Below, in pieces: positions 40,001 through 49,755 of a stretch of 64,000 bases of DNA. The stretch spans positions 372,001-436,000 of the forward strand of contig JAPFFF010000031.1 of the NCBI GenBank assembly GCA_039105265.1. The letters are read 5' to 3'. Position 1 is the stretch's first letter. Every line of letters starts with the position of its first letter. The notes below the pieces were generated by a model. The model was not told the origin of the DNA. It did no database searches and saw nothing but the letters and a program-made list of their open reading frames with translations. Position numbers and translations under genes: made by a program. The DNA comes from Tritrichomonas musculus. Taxonomy: Eukaryota > Parabasalia > Tritrichomonadida > Tritrichomonadidae.

Positions 40001-43000
40001 ATGAAGACTGTATCAGTCCCATCAAAAATAGTAAGAACTCATAAAGATGGAAGCACTGATATATATCATGTTCGTCGTTCTATCGGGAAAGGTGGGTTTT
40101 CCACTGTTTATGAAGTTTCGCGTTCAAAGACTGATCAAAAATTTGCAATAAAAGCGATATCCTTGGCAAATTTAAAAGAAAAAGGTCTAATTAAAAGGCA
40201 GTTAGAAGAAATTAATATACAAACTTCACTTGATCATCCAAACATTTTACACGCGTATGATTATTTTCAAGATGAATTCAATTTTTACATTGTTCTTGAA
40301 CTCTGCCCTTACCATTCAGTTTATAACCTTTTTAAGCAAAAAGGAAAATTGACAGAACTTGATTCTGCTGACATAATCGCCCAAGTTTTGGAAGGCGTGA
40401 AGTATTTACATCAAAATTCGATAATTCATCGCGATATTAAATTACAAAATTTATTAATTGGCGCAGATGGAAAAATAAAAATTTCTGATTTTGGAATAAG
40501 TACAAAACTTTCATCAAAACTAGAAAGATGTTATAGCACTTGTGGAACATATGGATTCATGTGTCCTGAAATGCTAGAAGATGATAATGATGGTTATAGT
40601 TTTGAATCAGACATTTGGTCAATTGGAGTATGCACTTTTTTACTTTTAACAGGCCAGCCTCCTTTTATATCCAAAGATAAATCAAGAACTGAAAAGCAAA
40701 TCAGGCATGGCCAATATAAAATTCCTCCTAATTGTCATCTTTCTTTTTCTTCTAAGGATTTTATTAAAAATATTTTTCAAACAAATCCAGAAAATAGGCC
40801 TTGTATAGATGATCTTTTGCATCATCCATTTATTACAATTTCAGAAAAAACACCCCATGTTAATTTCTATCAATCACTATTAGAAAAAACAGACAATCAA
40901 CAAAAAATAACTGATCAAAATCAAAAACCACAAGAAAAGGAAGCAGAACAATTATCAATGAACAAGCAATTTGCCAAATCATATACGCCAAAGCAGTTAG
41001 AACAGCAACTAGATGAAAAGCAAAATCAGCTAGGACAATCATGCAAACTAAAGCAGGCCGAACCATCACAACCTCAAGAACAATTTGGACAAACATATAA
41101 ACACAAACGATCGAAGCATCATAAGCATTCAGATAAACAAAAAGCAAATCAAGCAGAACAATCACAACAACAAAAGCAATTTGCACAATCTTGTAAACCA
41201 AAGAATCAAAAAAGAGAAGAACAACATCCAAATAAATTAGAACAATCACCTTTACCTCAAGAAAAAGAAGCAAAATCAGCAAGAGCAGAGCAGATTCTAT
41301 TAAACCAAGATGTTATTAGTATTTCACAAATTAATTCAAAATCAGATGTATCTAATTCATTAAAATCCGAAGAAAATGGCAAAGGCACTCAATCGTTATT
41401 GGCAAGTAATATTCCAGAAAGTCTTAATAAATCGCCATTAATCAAAGAAAAAGCAGATCAAAGAAAGCCATCTCCTGCAAAGAAAGAAAAAGCAGAAAGA
41501 ACTCCTTCAAAAGAACCAAAGCAAGATAAAGAAAATTCTCCATCTAAGCAAAGAAAAATAGAGCAGTCACCAATGAGCAATAAAAGAAAACAATCGCCAG
41601 CCAAACAAGAAAAGACAGACCAGCAGCCAATGAAAGAAGAGAAGCAAAACAAAGAAAATTCACTAATAAAGCAAGGATTGGAGTCAGCTTTAATAAAAGA
41701 AGAGAAAAATGATAAAATTGAAAAATCACAAATGATTGAAGCAAATATTGAAAAAGAAAACTCGCCAGTCAAACAAGAGAAAGTAAGCCAGTCGCCATCA
41801 AAAGATTTGAAAACAGAAAAACTACTAAAAAATGAGGAAAATTTTGAAACAGACAATGAAAATAAAGATCCTTTCACAATTAATGATGATGAACCTTCAA
41901 ATCAAGATATAAATAACAAATCTTCTCAAGAGAAACGAGAAAATGAACCTGACAAGGCACGACAAACATTAAAGGAAGATAAAAACGAACAAAATAAAAC
42001 GCCACAAAAATTAAAAGAAGATAAAAATGAACAATCGCCAAAGAAAGACAAAATTGAACAATCACCAAAGAAAGATTTAAAAGAACAATTACCACAAATA
42101 AAACCAGATAAGACATTTCAATCTCCTAAAAAAGATAAAGGAGAACAGTCGCCCAAAAAAGAAAAAAACGAACTATTACCAAAAATAAAGCTAGATAGAA
42201 CACCCCAGTCGCCAAAGAAAAACAAAAATGACCAATCACCAAAGAAGGATAAAAATGAACCATTGCCAAAAATAAAGCTTGATAAAACATCCCAGTCGCC
42301 GAAGAAAGATGGGAAACAAAATACTGCAGAAGCAAATGTTTTTTCACCAGACAGTCAAGTTAAATATAATCAATCACCACAAAGAGAAACGCCAATTAAG
42401 AAGAAACGTCATACATCACCAAAACGTAAGCAAGCATCTAATTCCAAGCCAATTCAAGATAATGAAAAAGATTTGGCACAAAGCAAAAATGATGAAAATT
42501 CATTACAACAAATATCCCAATCAATTCCATCTTATTGCGTAATTCGTTTCTGTGTCAAAAGTAAGAATGGTGATCTTTTCTATTTCATGAAGAATGGTCA
42601 AGTTGGTATGATATCTCATAATAATCAAAGACTTGTTCTTGATCCTTTTGGTGAATTTATTCAAATGTGGCCAAAAATCGAAACGAATACACCAACAATT
42701 TTTACTCCAAGCGATTCGGATAACGTAAAGAATATATCAAAATTATTAAAATATTCGGAAGCTTTCAAAGAATCAAACGCATTTAAATTGGAAATACCAA
42801 AATCAAAGCCACAGAGAGAAGTTCCAATGCGCCATGTGAAATATTGGATGAATACTGAAAATGGATTGATGTTTAGAATGGATAACAGAGTTATTCAAGT
42901 TAATTTTCCAGATAAAAGTAAGCTTGTTGTCTTTTGGGAGCAAAAATCGTTGATAACAAGCCAGTCTCTTTTTGAAAATGGTAATTTTATGACCTTTTCT

Positions 43001-43081
43001 AATTTAAAGCAATCAAAAGATTCTGAATTAAAACGAAAATATTCTATTACAAAAAAAATGATTGAGATAATGTGCAAATGA
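40001..43081 (+). CDS. Polo-like protein kinase (PLK) with very long linker
   Basis: 1026 residues from the ATG at 40001. The kinase domain is at about 22-282: IGKGGFSTVYEV, FAIKAISL, HRDIKLQN (Asp145), DFG (Asp163) and CGTYGFMCPEML. VLELCPYHSVYNLF at the hinge is a PLK signature. Residues about 290-840 are a Lys/Ser/Pro/Gln-rich disordered linker with many SPKK-type and QSPKKDKNE repeats. The end holds two polo-box-like units, at about 845-895 (NGDLFYFMKNGQVGMISHN) and 945-1010 (YWMNTENGLMFRMDNRVIQV). PLKs drive mitotic entry, spindle and basal-body events, with polo boxes docking to phosphosites. All catalytic residues are present. The linker is far longer than in typical PLKs and rich in S-P sites, suggesting cyclin-dependent kinase control. 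Confidence 0.9.
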   Translation: MKTVSVPSKIVRTHKDGSTDIYHVRRSIGKGGFSTVYEVSRSKTDQKFAIKAISLANLKEKGLIKRQLEEINIQTSLDHPNILHAYDYFQDEFNFYIVLELCPYHSVYNLFKQKGKLTELDSADIIAQVLEGVKYLHQNSIIHRDIKLQNLLIGADGKIKISDFGISTKLSSKLERCYSTCGTYGFMCPEMLEDDNDGYSFESDIWSIGVCTFLLLTGQPPFISKDKSRTEKQIRHGQYKIPPNCHLSFSSKDFIKNIFQTNPENRPCIDDLLHHPFITISEKTPHVNFYQSLLEKTDNQQKITDQNQKPQEKEAEQLSMNKQFAKSYTPKQLEQQLDEKQNQLGQSCKLKQAEPSQPQEQFGQTYKHKRSKHHKHSDKQKANQAEQSQQQKQFAQSCKPKNQKREEQHPNKLEQSPLPQEKEAKSARAEQILLNQDVISISQINSKSDVSNSLKSEENGKGTQSLLASNIPESLNKSPLIKEKADQRKPSPAKKEKAERTPSKEPKQDKENSPSKQRKIEQSPMSNKRKQSPAKQEKTDQQPMKEEKQNKENSLIKQGLESALIKEEKNDKIEKSQMIEANIEKENSPVKQEKVSQSPSKDLKTEKLLKNEENFETDNENKDPFTINDDEPSNQDINNKSSQEKRENEPDKARQTLKEDKNEQNKTPQKLKEDKNEQSPKKDKIEQSPKKDLKEQLPQIKPDKTFQSPKKDKGEQSPKKEKNELLPKIKLDRTPQSPKKNKNDQSPKKDKNEPLPKIKLDKTSQSPKKDGKQNTAEANVFSPDSQVKYNQSPQRETPIKKKRHTSPKRKQASNSKPIQDNEKDLAQSKNDENSLQQISQSIPSYCVIRFCVKSKNGDLFYFMKNGQVGMISHNNQRLVLDPFGEFIQMWPKIETNTPTIFTPSDSDNVKNISKLLKYSEAFKESNAFKLEIPKSKPQREVPMRHVKYWMNTENGLMFRMDNRVIQVNFPDKSKLVVFWEQKSLITSQSLFENGNFMTFSNLKQSKDSELKRKYSITKKMIEIMCK

Positions 43082-43266
43082 TGATTTTATTTGCTTATAC
43101 TTTCATTTTATTTTATATTATACTATACCATGTAATTTAAATATTAAAAATCTCTCCTGTTTTCAACATTATTTTTATTTTATTTTTATTGCTATCAAAA
43201 ATTGAAAATATGCCCAAATATGTTATTAAAAAGTTTAACTATATTGAAATCCGATTTTACATTTAA

Positions 43267-45033
43267 ATGACTCTTTTATTTAATTCTACAAAGATTCTTG
43301 ATCAAAAATCAGTTATTGGCTGTATTCAAACATGTAACGAACCAGATGATTATGAAAATTGGCCTAATTTGCTTAAAAAATGCTCGAACTGTGATTGTCC
43401 TCTATTTCCTTTATCAACAGAAGGCAAAAATACTTGTGATTGCCCAATTTGTCATCCTAAATCAGAATTTTCAAGTAAAACATATAGAATACCTCTTACA
43501 CGCGAAAATTCAGCAGAAACTGGATTAGCAGCACGAAATCACTTTTTCTTTATTTTTGATATTGCAATGCCTCCAAAAATCCTTTTCAATTACATTCAAG
43601 CTCTGTATGAATCAATCACAGAGTCCGACACAGTCTCAATTATTTGCATTACAAATAATGTTATTTTTGCAACGGTTATAAATGGGCTTCTTGTTTTTGA
43701 TGTATTCGATAATCAAGAATCAGTTCGTTCTCTCAAACATTACGTAATTCGAAAGAAAGATATTATTGATGTGGTTTTACCATCAATATCATCAATATAT
43801 GCTTTAACCCCCGCTTATCTCGAGCCTATTTCAAATCCATTTTTTGGTTTACAATGTATATTACAAGCCATATCATCGAAAAACGACTCTGACTATAATT
43901 CATTTTTCATTAATGTAAAATTTTCATGTATGCTGTTTTTCTATCGTTCAATATGCAATTTACAAGTTTCAGAAGCTGAAACATTGGGAGAATCTCTTCA
44001 AGAAACAGGCGTTATTGTTCATTTTGGTGGTCCTCCTGAATTTAGAAGATTTAGTGCTGTAGCACATTATAATTTCGGTTGTATCTTTGAAACAACATCA
44101 AAATCAACATCAAAAATTTTTGAAAATTTAAAACTAAATCCAAATGAAAACGGCATAAATCCAAATGATGCAATATTTGATACATTTAATGATTCCGACT
44201 GCCAACCATCAATCATCAAGCACTTAGTAAAGCTGTCAAGGCCAAATAACAAGGTCAAATTAATTGCACCTAGATCAGTCACATTTATTAAAACGACTGG
44301 ATGTGCAGGCTCTGTAAATACAAAAGAACTGTCAGCTATGCTTGATCTTAATGCTATGGTTGGTGGATCAGTCAAGATACAAATTGAATCTAACCATGAT
44401 AATATAATTCATTTATTAGAAATTGTCAAGACACATCCAATCGCTAATTCATTATCAATTAAAAATGATACAAATAGCAATGCAGATACCAATATACATA
44501 ACGGATTCGTGTTTTTGAAATTACACACATTAAGGGCAGATTCAGGCGAAACAAACAGAAGTGTAACATCTAATATACTATTAAAAGGATATGCTTCAGA
44601 TATTCTTCGTGCCGCATGGGATGGTGATGACATTAAGAAATTGGCAAATTCATATTTAACAAAAGATATTCAAGAAATAATTTCAAACACATGCTTATCA
44701 ACAATTAACGAAAGAGAAGAGGCAGAATCATTAAAACGTATTTCTCCACATAGTCCTCTTTTTAGTCCAGTTTCATTAATGCAAACAAATGTATTAAGAT
44801 TGTATTACGTTTTAATGAATTATGGAAAATGCAATTTAACAACTCAATTAATTGAAAGAGATGATTGTACTATAATTATTACACCTCCGATTGCTTATAT
44901 TTATAAAAAGCAACTGGAAATTAGATTTAATTTGGACGAATTTTTACCAGGAAACATTTGGCCATTCTCAACAAGAATCGTCGATGATGACGAATTTAAA
45001 AAACTTCGTTTATTTTATAAGGTTGGAACCTAA
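43267..45033 (+). CDS. Sec23/Sec24-like COPII coat protein, divergent
   Basis: 588 residues. A zinc finger lies at about 38-58 (CSNC ... CPIC, two CxxC pairs). A von Willebrand-A-like trunk follows from about 90 (HFFFIFDIAMPPKILFNYIQ; a VDxS-type metal site is not conserved), then a region resembling the beta-sandwich (TTGCAGSVNTKELSAMLDLN) and a helical C-terminus. This order is that of Sec23/Sec24, the inner COPII coat on ER exit sites; Sec23 also activates Sar1. At 588 residues it is shorter than usual (about 750), and I see no clear gelsolin-like end, so it may be a reduced paralogue. Sec23 seems the better match than Sec24, with moderate confidence. Confidence 0.75.
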   Translation: MTLLFNSTKILDQKSVIGCIQTCNEPDDYENWPNLLKKCSNCDCPLFPLSTEGKNTCDCPICHPKSEFSSKTYRIPLTRENSAETGLAARNHFFFIFDIAMPPKILFNYIQALYESITESDTVSIICITNNVIFATVINGLLVFDVFDNQESVRSLKHYVIRKKDIIDVVLPSISSIYALTPAYLEPISNPFFGLQCILQAISSKNDSDYNSFFINVKFSCMLFFYRSICNLQVSEAETLGESLQETGVIVHFGGPPEFRRFSAVAHYNFGCIFETTSKSTSKIFENLKLNPNENGINPNDAIFDTFNDSDCQPSIIKHLVKLSRPNNKVKLIAPRSVTFIKTTGCAGSVNTKELSAMLDLNAMVGGSVKIQIESNHDNIIHLLEIVKTHPIANSLSIKNDTNSNADTNIHNGFVFLKLHTLRADSGETNRSVTSNILLKGYASDILRAAWDGDDIKKLANSYLTKDIQEIISNTCLSTINEREEAESLKRISPHSPLFSPVSLMQTNVLRLYYVLMNYGKCNLTTQLIERDDCTIIITPPIAYIYKKQLEIRFNLDEFLPGNIWPFSTRIVDDDEFKKLRLFYKVGT

Positions 45034-45552
45034 AATGTTTATATATATTGTTTTTCAATTTCCTCTTTATTATTATTTTATAGTAAATTATAAATGATTA
45101 AATCTTTTCTCTCATTAATTTATATTCATTAAATTATAAGAAAATTGCTTCATTTAAATAACTAATTGAAATACAAAGTTATTTTTGATGATTTTCAATA
45201 ATGCTTTCATGATTTTTGAGCGAAGGTAAATATTTTTTATCAATTTTATTAGAGAATCTCAATCTATAATGACGATATTAAATCAAATAAAAAAGATATA
45301 ATATTTTTTTTCTAAAATCCGGGGTTTTAATAAGAAAATATATCTGGCATTATTTGCATCATGACTTCTAATATCAATAATGCTTTTCTTGAAGAAAAAA
45401 AAACGATTGTTTTTTATTAAAATAAAATTAGCAATTCAATTAATTGAAAGTATGTATTGAATTATTTATGAAGATAAATAAATAATTTTCAATTTTGAAA
45501 GAAAAAATATGAAAAAATAAAAATTGTGAGATAAAATAACTATAAGAAAATT
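45034..45552. other. AT-rich spacer between co-oriented genes
   Basis: 519 bp between the Sec23-like gene and the channel gene. No gene, repeat or RNA is recognised. Confidence 0.55.
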
Positions 45553-47169
45553 ATGATACAAACAAGAAGATACTCAGCTCCACAGATAGACAGAGTATCT
45601 ATGATCTCTGCTATTCAAAGTAATGTAGGGCCAGCTCCATCGCTCGAAACAGCAATTGTTTTTCCAGAATATTTGCCTTCGTCATCATATGATACTGTTA
45701 AGCTTTCCAATTGGTCACATTTCAGGCCACTAAGGAGATTTTGGGAATATTTAGTTTTTGCAATTGGAATTATTTTGCCAATTCAAATTTCATATGTCAT
45801 GGTTTTTCAAGGATCTATTTCTCCGAATTATTATTCAGTTTTCTTTGCTTTTGATATAATTAATTTATTAGATAATTTAGTCGAACTTAAAACACCTTTT
45901 TTGCGAAATGGTCTTCTACAAAATGGAGTTAAAGATATTATTATTAATTATGGAATCGCCAATTTTACAATTCATGCATTAGCATCAATTCCAATTGCAT
46001 GGATTGGTGTCTTCAAAAGAAAAACTAGATTATATATGTATTTATCGATCAATCGATTATTCCGCTTACATAAATGTTATAAAAGTAACAGATTTATTCA
46101 AGATTCGCAAGCATATCAAGGTATAGTACCAAAAACAGTTCCGTACTTCATGTTTTTCATTTTAGCTGTTCATCTTTTTGCTTGTGCTTTATATTTAATT
46201 GCTCATATAAATGGAATACACAAATCATGGCTTGAACCATTTGTTTCTCAAGGATATTCACTTACTCAACTTTATGTTGTTTGCCTTTATTTCTGTTTAA
46301 CAACAATATTTACGATAGGATTTGGAGATATACATCCAATTACAACGGCAGAACGAGTTCTTTGTATCTTTTTAGAAATTACAGGAGTTTTATTCCAAGG
46401 TTTCATTCTTGCACGTATGGTTACCCTTATTCAAGATCCGAATCGATCAGCTATTATCAACTCTGCTGAAACCTTAATAAATTACTTAAAACAGAAAAAG
46501 ATTGACAAAGTTTATCGTATGCATGTTGCTCATTACAATCAAAATGTTTGGAATACTACTCATGGCGCACCTCCTTGGAATGTTTTGTTTCATGGCATTC
46601 CAACATCAATCAAGAGTCGAATAACTCTTGAATTTTTCGACGATATGTTTTCTTCAATGCCACTTTTTAGAGGTATGAGACAAAACTTCTTTATAAAACT
46701 TGTTGGTGCAATGGAAGCCTTCACTTTTATTCCGGGTGAAATTGTATATCAAGAAGGTGAATGTTGTTTTGACCTTTTCTTCTTCCATAGCGGAATTATT
46801 CAATTGGTTAAAAATGGTCAGCCTTATGTAACTCAAGAAACAAATAAAAATTATATTGACGGTGAAAAGGAGTTTTTATTCCAACAGCCTAGAGAGCAGT
46901 CATTGGTTGCCCTTACATTTGTTGATGGTTGGAGGACTTCACGAGAACATTTTTGTCAAATATTAAATACTGAAACTAGATTGAAAAAATTATTATTCAT
47001 TAATGTAAGGCACTTGTACCCAGATATCGTTGAACAATTACAGCTGAATGAGGATAATATGTGGGCTCCAGTTGATAACCAAAGTAATGGAACATTTAAT
47101 TTAGAAAAGGAAATATTCGGAAATGATGACCTTCAAATTTATGCTTCTGAATCATCTGATTCAATCTAG
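45553..47169 (+). CDS. K+ channel with cyclic-nucleotide-binding domain (EAG/CNG-like)
   Basis: 538 residues. Membrane segments run from about 55 to 300: S1 at about 61-82, a charged S4-like stretch KRKTRLYMYLSINRLFRL, S5 at about 195-215 and S6 after the pore. The pore loop TIFTIGFGDIHP carries the K+ selectivity signature GFGD (Gly256-Asp259). A C-linker follows, then a cyclic-nucleotide-binding fold at about 370-480 (FIPGEIVYQEGECCFDLFFF). This matches the EAG/HCN/CNG superfamily, which sets membrane potential. S4 has fewer regular arginines than strongly voltage-gated members, so gating by ligand is as likely as by voltage. It appears complete. Confidence 0.92.
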   Translation: MIQTRRYSAPQIDRVSMISAIQSNVGPAPSLETAIVFPEYLPSSSYDTVKLSNWSHFRPLRRFWEYLVFAIGIILPIQISYVMVFQGSISPNYYSVFFAFDIINLLDNLVELKTPFLRNGLLQNGVKDIIINYGIANFTIHALASIPIAWIGVFKRKTRLYMYLSINRLFRLHKCYKSNRFIQDSQAYQGIVPKTVPYFMFFILAVHLFACALYLIAHINGIHKSWLEPFVSQGYSLTQLYVVCLYFCLTTIFTIGFGDIHPITTAERVLCIFLEITGVLFQGFILARMVTLIQDPNRSAIINSAETLINYLKQKKIDKVYRMHVAHYNQNVWNTTHGAPPWNVLFHGIPTSIKSRITLEFFDDMFSSMPLFRGMRQNFFIKLVGAMEAFTFIPGEIVYQEGECCFDLFFFHSGIIQLVKNGQPYVTQETNKNYIDGEKEFLFQQPREQSLVALTFVDGWRTSREHFCQILNTETRLKKLLFINVRHLYPDIVEQLQLNEDNMWAPVDNQSNGTFNLEKEIFGNDDLQIYASESSDSI

Positions 47170-47797
47170 ATTTATTATTTTTATTTATTTGCTTAGTTAT
47201 ATGTAAATAATTATATTAATTTTGTATATAATCATAGTTTAATTAATTAAAATTTTTTTTAATTTCTGTAATAATCTGGTCAAATATGAAAATTCTTATT
47301 TTCTCACAATTTAATATGGCATATCAATTTTCTCACAATTATATTTGACATTTAATAATCCTCTTTATCATTGAATGATATTCATTACAAATATAATAAG
47401 AAAACGAATATAATGTCTTGCAAATTAAAGGTTTGCATATGTAAATCATATTAACAATCTTTTGCTAATATAGGATATATTTTTGGAAGTTCCAAATTGG
47501 AGCTGAATATAGAAAAAAAAAAAGCAAATTTGATTTTGAAAACTGATGTAATTAGCCATAGGGCTACTGCAATTAATTAAAAATTTTGATAAATGAGGAA
47601 TGATAATTGGAAAATTTTGATAAATTTTTATCAAAAAACCATATAAACTAACTTTTTGAATGTTTCGATTAACAATTTTAAAAATTTGAATTGTTTTGAC
47701 TGTGAAATTTTTTTATTCAAAAAAATTGAACTAAAATTTTGAATTTTCAAAGAAAAAGCGGTTTCTCCTTCTTTTATATAATCATTAAAATCTCAAA
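47170..47797. other. AT-rich spacer with short direct repeat
   Basis: 628 bp without a gene. TTTTCTCACAATT occurs twice about 29 bp apart near 47299 and 47328. An ACTTTTTGAAT word occurs at about 47649, upstream of the UBL-UBA gene. Confidence 0.5.
47782..47787 (+). promoter_or_regulatory. Possible initiator (Inr-like TCATTA)
   Basis: TCATTA lies 16 bp before the ATG at 47798 and fits the trichomonad initiator pattern TCA-Y-W, which sits close to the start codon. In such AT-rich DNA a chance match is easy. Confidence 0.35.
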
Positions 47798-48484
47798 ATG
47801 CAAGATATAGAAATTACAGTGTCAGTATCAATGTCGATGTCAAAGTTAAAGGGGGAAATAAAGCATTATATGGTTAAACCAAATGAAAAAGTATCTGATT
47901 TAAAGAAAGTTATAAATAGAGATTTTAATCGTATGGAAGATGAAAAGCTGGTATTAATGCTTGCTGATAAGCTTAAAGCTCTAAATGATGAACAAACTAT
48001 TGCTGAAGCTATTCAAGGCTCTAATCCTAATTTGAAAATTATTTTTCCGAAAAATCAAAATCCCCCACCTCATTCTTATATTTTTAGACCAAACAAACTT
48101 ATTTCTGAACCTCCTGTAGATGATAAATATCTCAAAGTATTAGAGCAACTAGGTTATCCTCCTGAAGAATGTAAAAAAGCATTAATTGCTTCATTTAATA
48201 ATGTAGCTAAAGCAGCTGAGTATCTTATACATGGAAATATTCCTCAACAGAGATTTAGTGGCAACAGATCTAGAAGATCTACTCAAAGTGAACGAAGTAG
48301 GTCATGCACTTCAGACGAAGAAGGGCAAAAGCCCAAAGAACATATTAAATTAGAATCGATGGATATTGCTGTAATAAATCGATTAAAGAATGAAGGATTT
48401 GATGAAAAAATGATTATTCAAATTTATTTTGCCTGTGATCGTGATGAGCAGCAAACTAGAGAACTGCTAAAGAATATGAAATAA
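47798..48484 (+). CDS. UBL-UBA shuttle protein (Rad23/Dsk2-like)
   Basis: 228 residues. A ubiquitin-like domain lies at about 5-85 (VSDLKKVINRDFNRMEDEKLVLMLADKLKALND). A UBA domain follows at about 108-148 (LEQLGYPPEECKKALIASFNNVAKAAEYLI) and a second at about 188-228 (INRLKNEGFDEKMIIQIYFACDRDEQQTRELL). This UBL-UBA-UBA order is that of Rad23-type receptors that carry ubiquitylated proteins to the proteasome and, with XPC, act in DNA repair. The STI1/XPC-binding domain between the UBAs is absent, replaced by about 35 Ser/Arg-rich residues, so a proteasome shuttle role is favoured over repair. Confidence 0.82.
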   Translation: MQDIEITVSVSMSMSKLKGEIKHYMVKPNEKVSDLKKVINRDFNRMEDEKLVLMLADKLKALNDEQTIAEAIQGSNPNLKIIFPKNQNPPPHSYIFRPNKLISEPPVDDKYLKVLEQLGYPPEECKKALIASFNNVAKAAEYLIHGNIPQQRFSGNRSRRSTQSERSRSCTSDEEGQKPKEHIKLESMDIAVINRLKNEGFDEKMIIQIYFACDRDEQQTRELLKNMK

Positions 48485-49038
48485 TATATTATTAAGAACT
48501 TGAATTAAAAATATTTTTTCTGAAAATTAATTTTTGAATTCATTAAAATTTCTTTTGAATCTTTTTTACTTTTATTATTATTATTATTATTATTATATGT
48601 ATATAAAGAAAATCCTGTTCTCTTATAGAATTTATTTCCTAATATTTAATCTCGCATTATTATTGTCACAGAAAAATATCAAACAAATTTCTTTCCCATA
48701 TCATATTATATGTTTATTAAATATAATAATACATAATTTTTACTTTTTATGGTTTTTTAACGATGATATGTATTGTTTAATTTTCAAATGCAATTAAGAT
48801 AATAATGATCGTATATATAGAATTTTATATATTTTTTGAATATTTGATATTTTTGATTATTAAAAATAAAATATCTTTGAAATTAGACGTAACAATATAA
48901 AATAAAAAATTTGAATATATATGCATTATAGTATTAAATATTATATTTATATTTTCAAATAAGTATCTTGGCAATTTTTTTATGAAATGAAGGTTTTTAA
49001 AAAAAAGAAAAAGTGGCACAGCTAAAATTTACAAAAAA
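48485..49038. other. AT-rich spacer
   Basis: 554 bp with ATT trinucleotide runs (near 48570-48597). No gene is recognised. Confidence 0.55.
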
Positions 49039-49323
49039 ATGGGAATCTGTAGTTCCTGCTGCGATAATATTCCAGATGAATCTTCAAAAATTGATTCACA
49101 ATATGCATCTCTAGTTACTGTAAAACCATCACCAATTACACTTGAAGAAATTCAAAATATTTCAGACGAAAAAATGGATGTTCCAATGTTTGCAACAGTT
49201 GAATCTGATGAAGATGAAAATCCAGCAGTTTCTGATCCCGAAACTTTAACAGACACCGAATTAAATCTATACGCCAAAAAATTAGATGGTTCAGATGGAG
49301 ACGAACAAGAAAAAGAAGATTGA
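49039..49323 (+). CDS. Small acidic protein with N-terminal acylation signal
   Basis: 94 residues starting MGICSSCCD. Gly2 with Ser6 fits N-myristoylation, and Cys4, Cys7 and Cys8 are good palmitoylation sites, so it should be tethered to a membrane. The rest is acidic and disordered (EEIQNISDEKMDVP, ESDEDENPAVSDPE). A dually acylated N-terminus on a short acidic protein recalls LAMTOR1/p18 of the lysosomal Ragulator complex, but nothing beyond the anchor supports that. It could be a lineage-specific peripheral membrane protein. Confidence 0.65.
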   Translation: MGICSSCCDNIPDESSKIDSQYASLVTVKPSPITLEEIQNISDEKMDVPMFATVESDEDENPAVSDPETLTDTELNLYAKKLDGSDGDEQEKED

Positions 49324-49755
49324 AAATACATAAGTTTATTCTACAACCAAAAATTTAATATTGTTTTCTATTCGATTTTTTCGATTATTTATATTATTTT
49401 TATATAAAAATATTTCCATATCATACATTTTACCTTTTTTTCGAAGCACGCTTATTAAAATTATAATTAGAAATAGTTAACTTAGCTGTTTTCATAAATA
49501 ATCAGCTCTATTTATTGATTTTTTTCTTATTTTCGGTTATATTTTTAAATTGTGTGAACTCTGTCAAAAGATAATCTTCAACAAAAATATAAGAGTAAAG
49601 CATTTATTGTAAAAATGAAAACTATCATTTCTAAACTTTGCAATATTTCTATAAAAAGATAAATCAGCAATGACCTCAGTTACTTTGTAGAAGGTGAAAT
49701 AAAATTGGCCTTGTTTAGTAAAAAATTGACCTTATTTAATCAATCAGAGAATAAA
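49324..49755. other. AT-rich spacer
   Basis: 432 bp between the small acylated protein and the hydrolase. No gene or repeat is seen. Confidence 0.5.
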
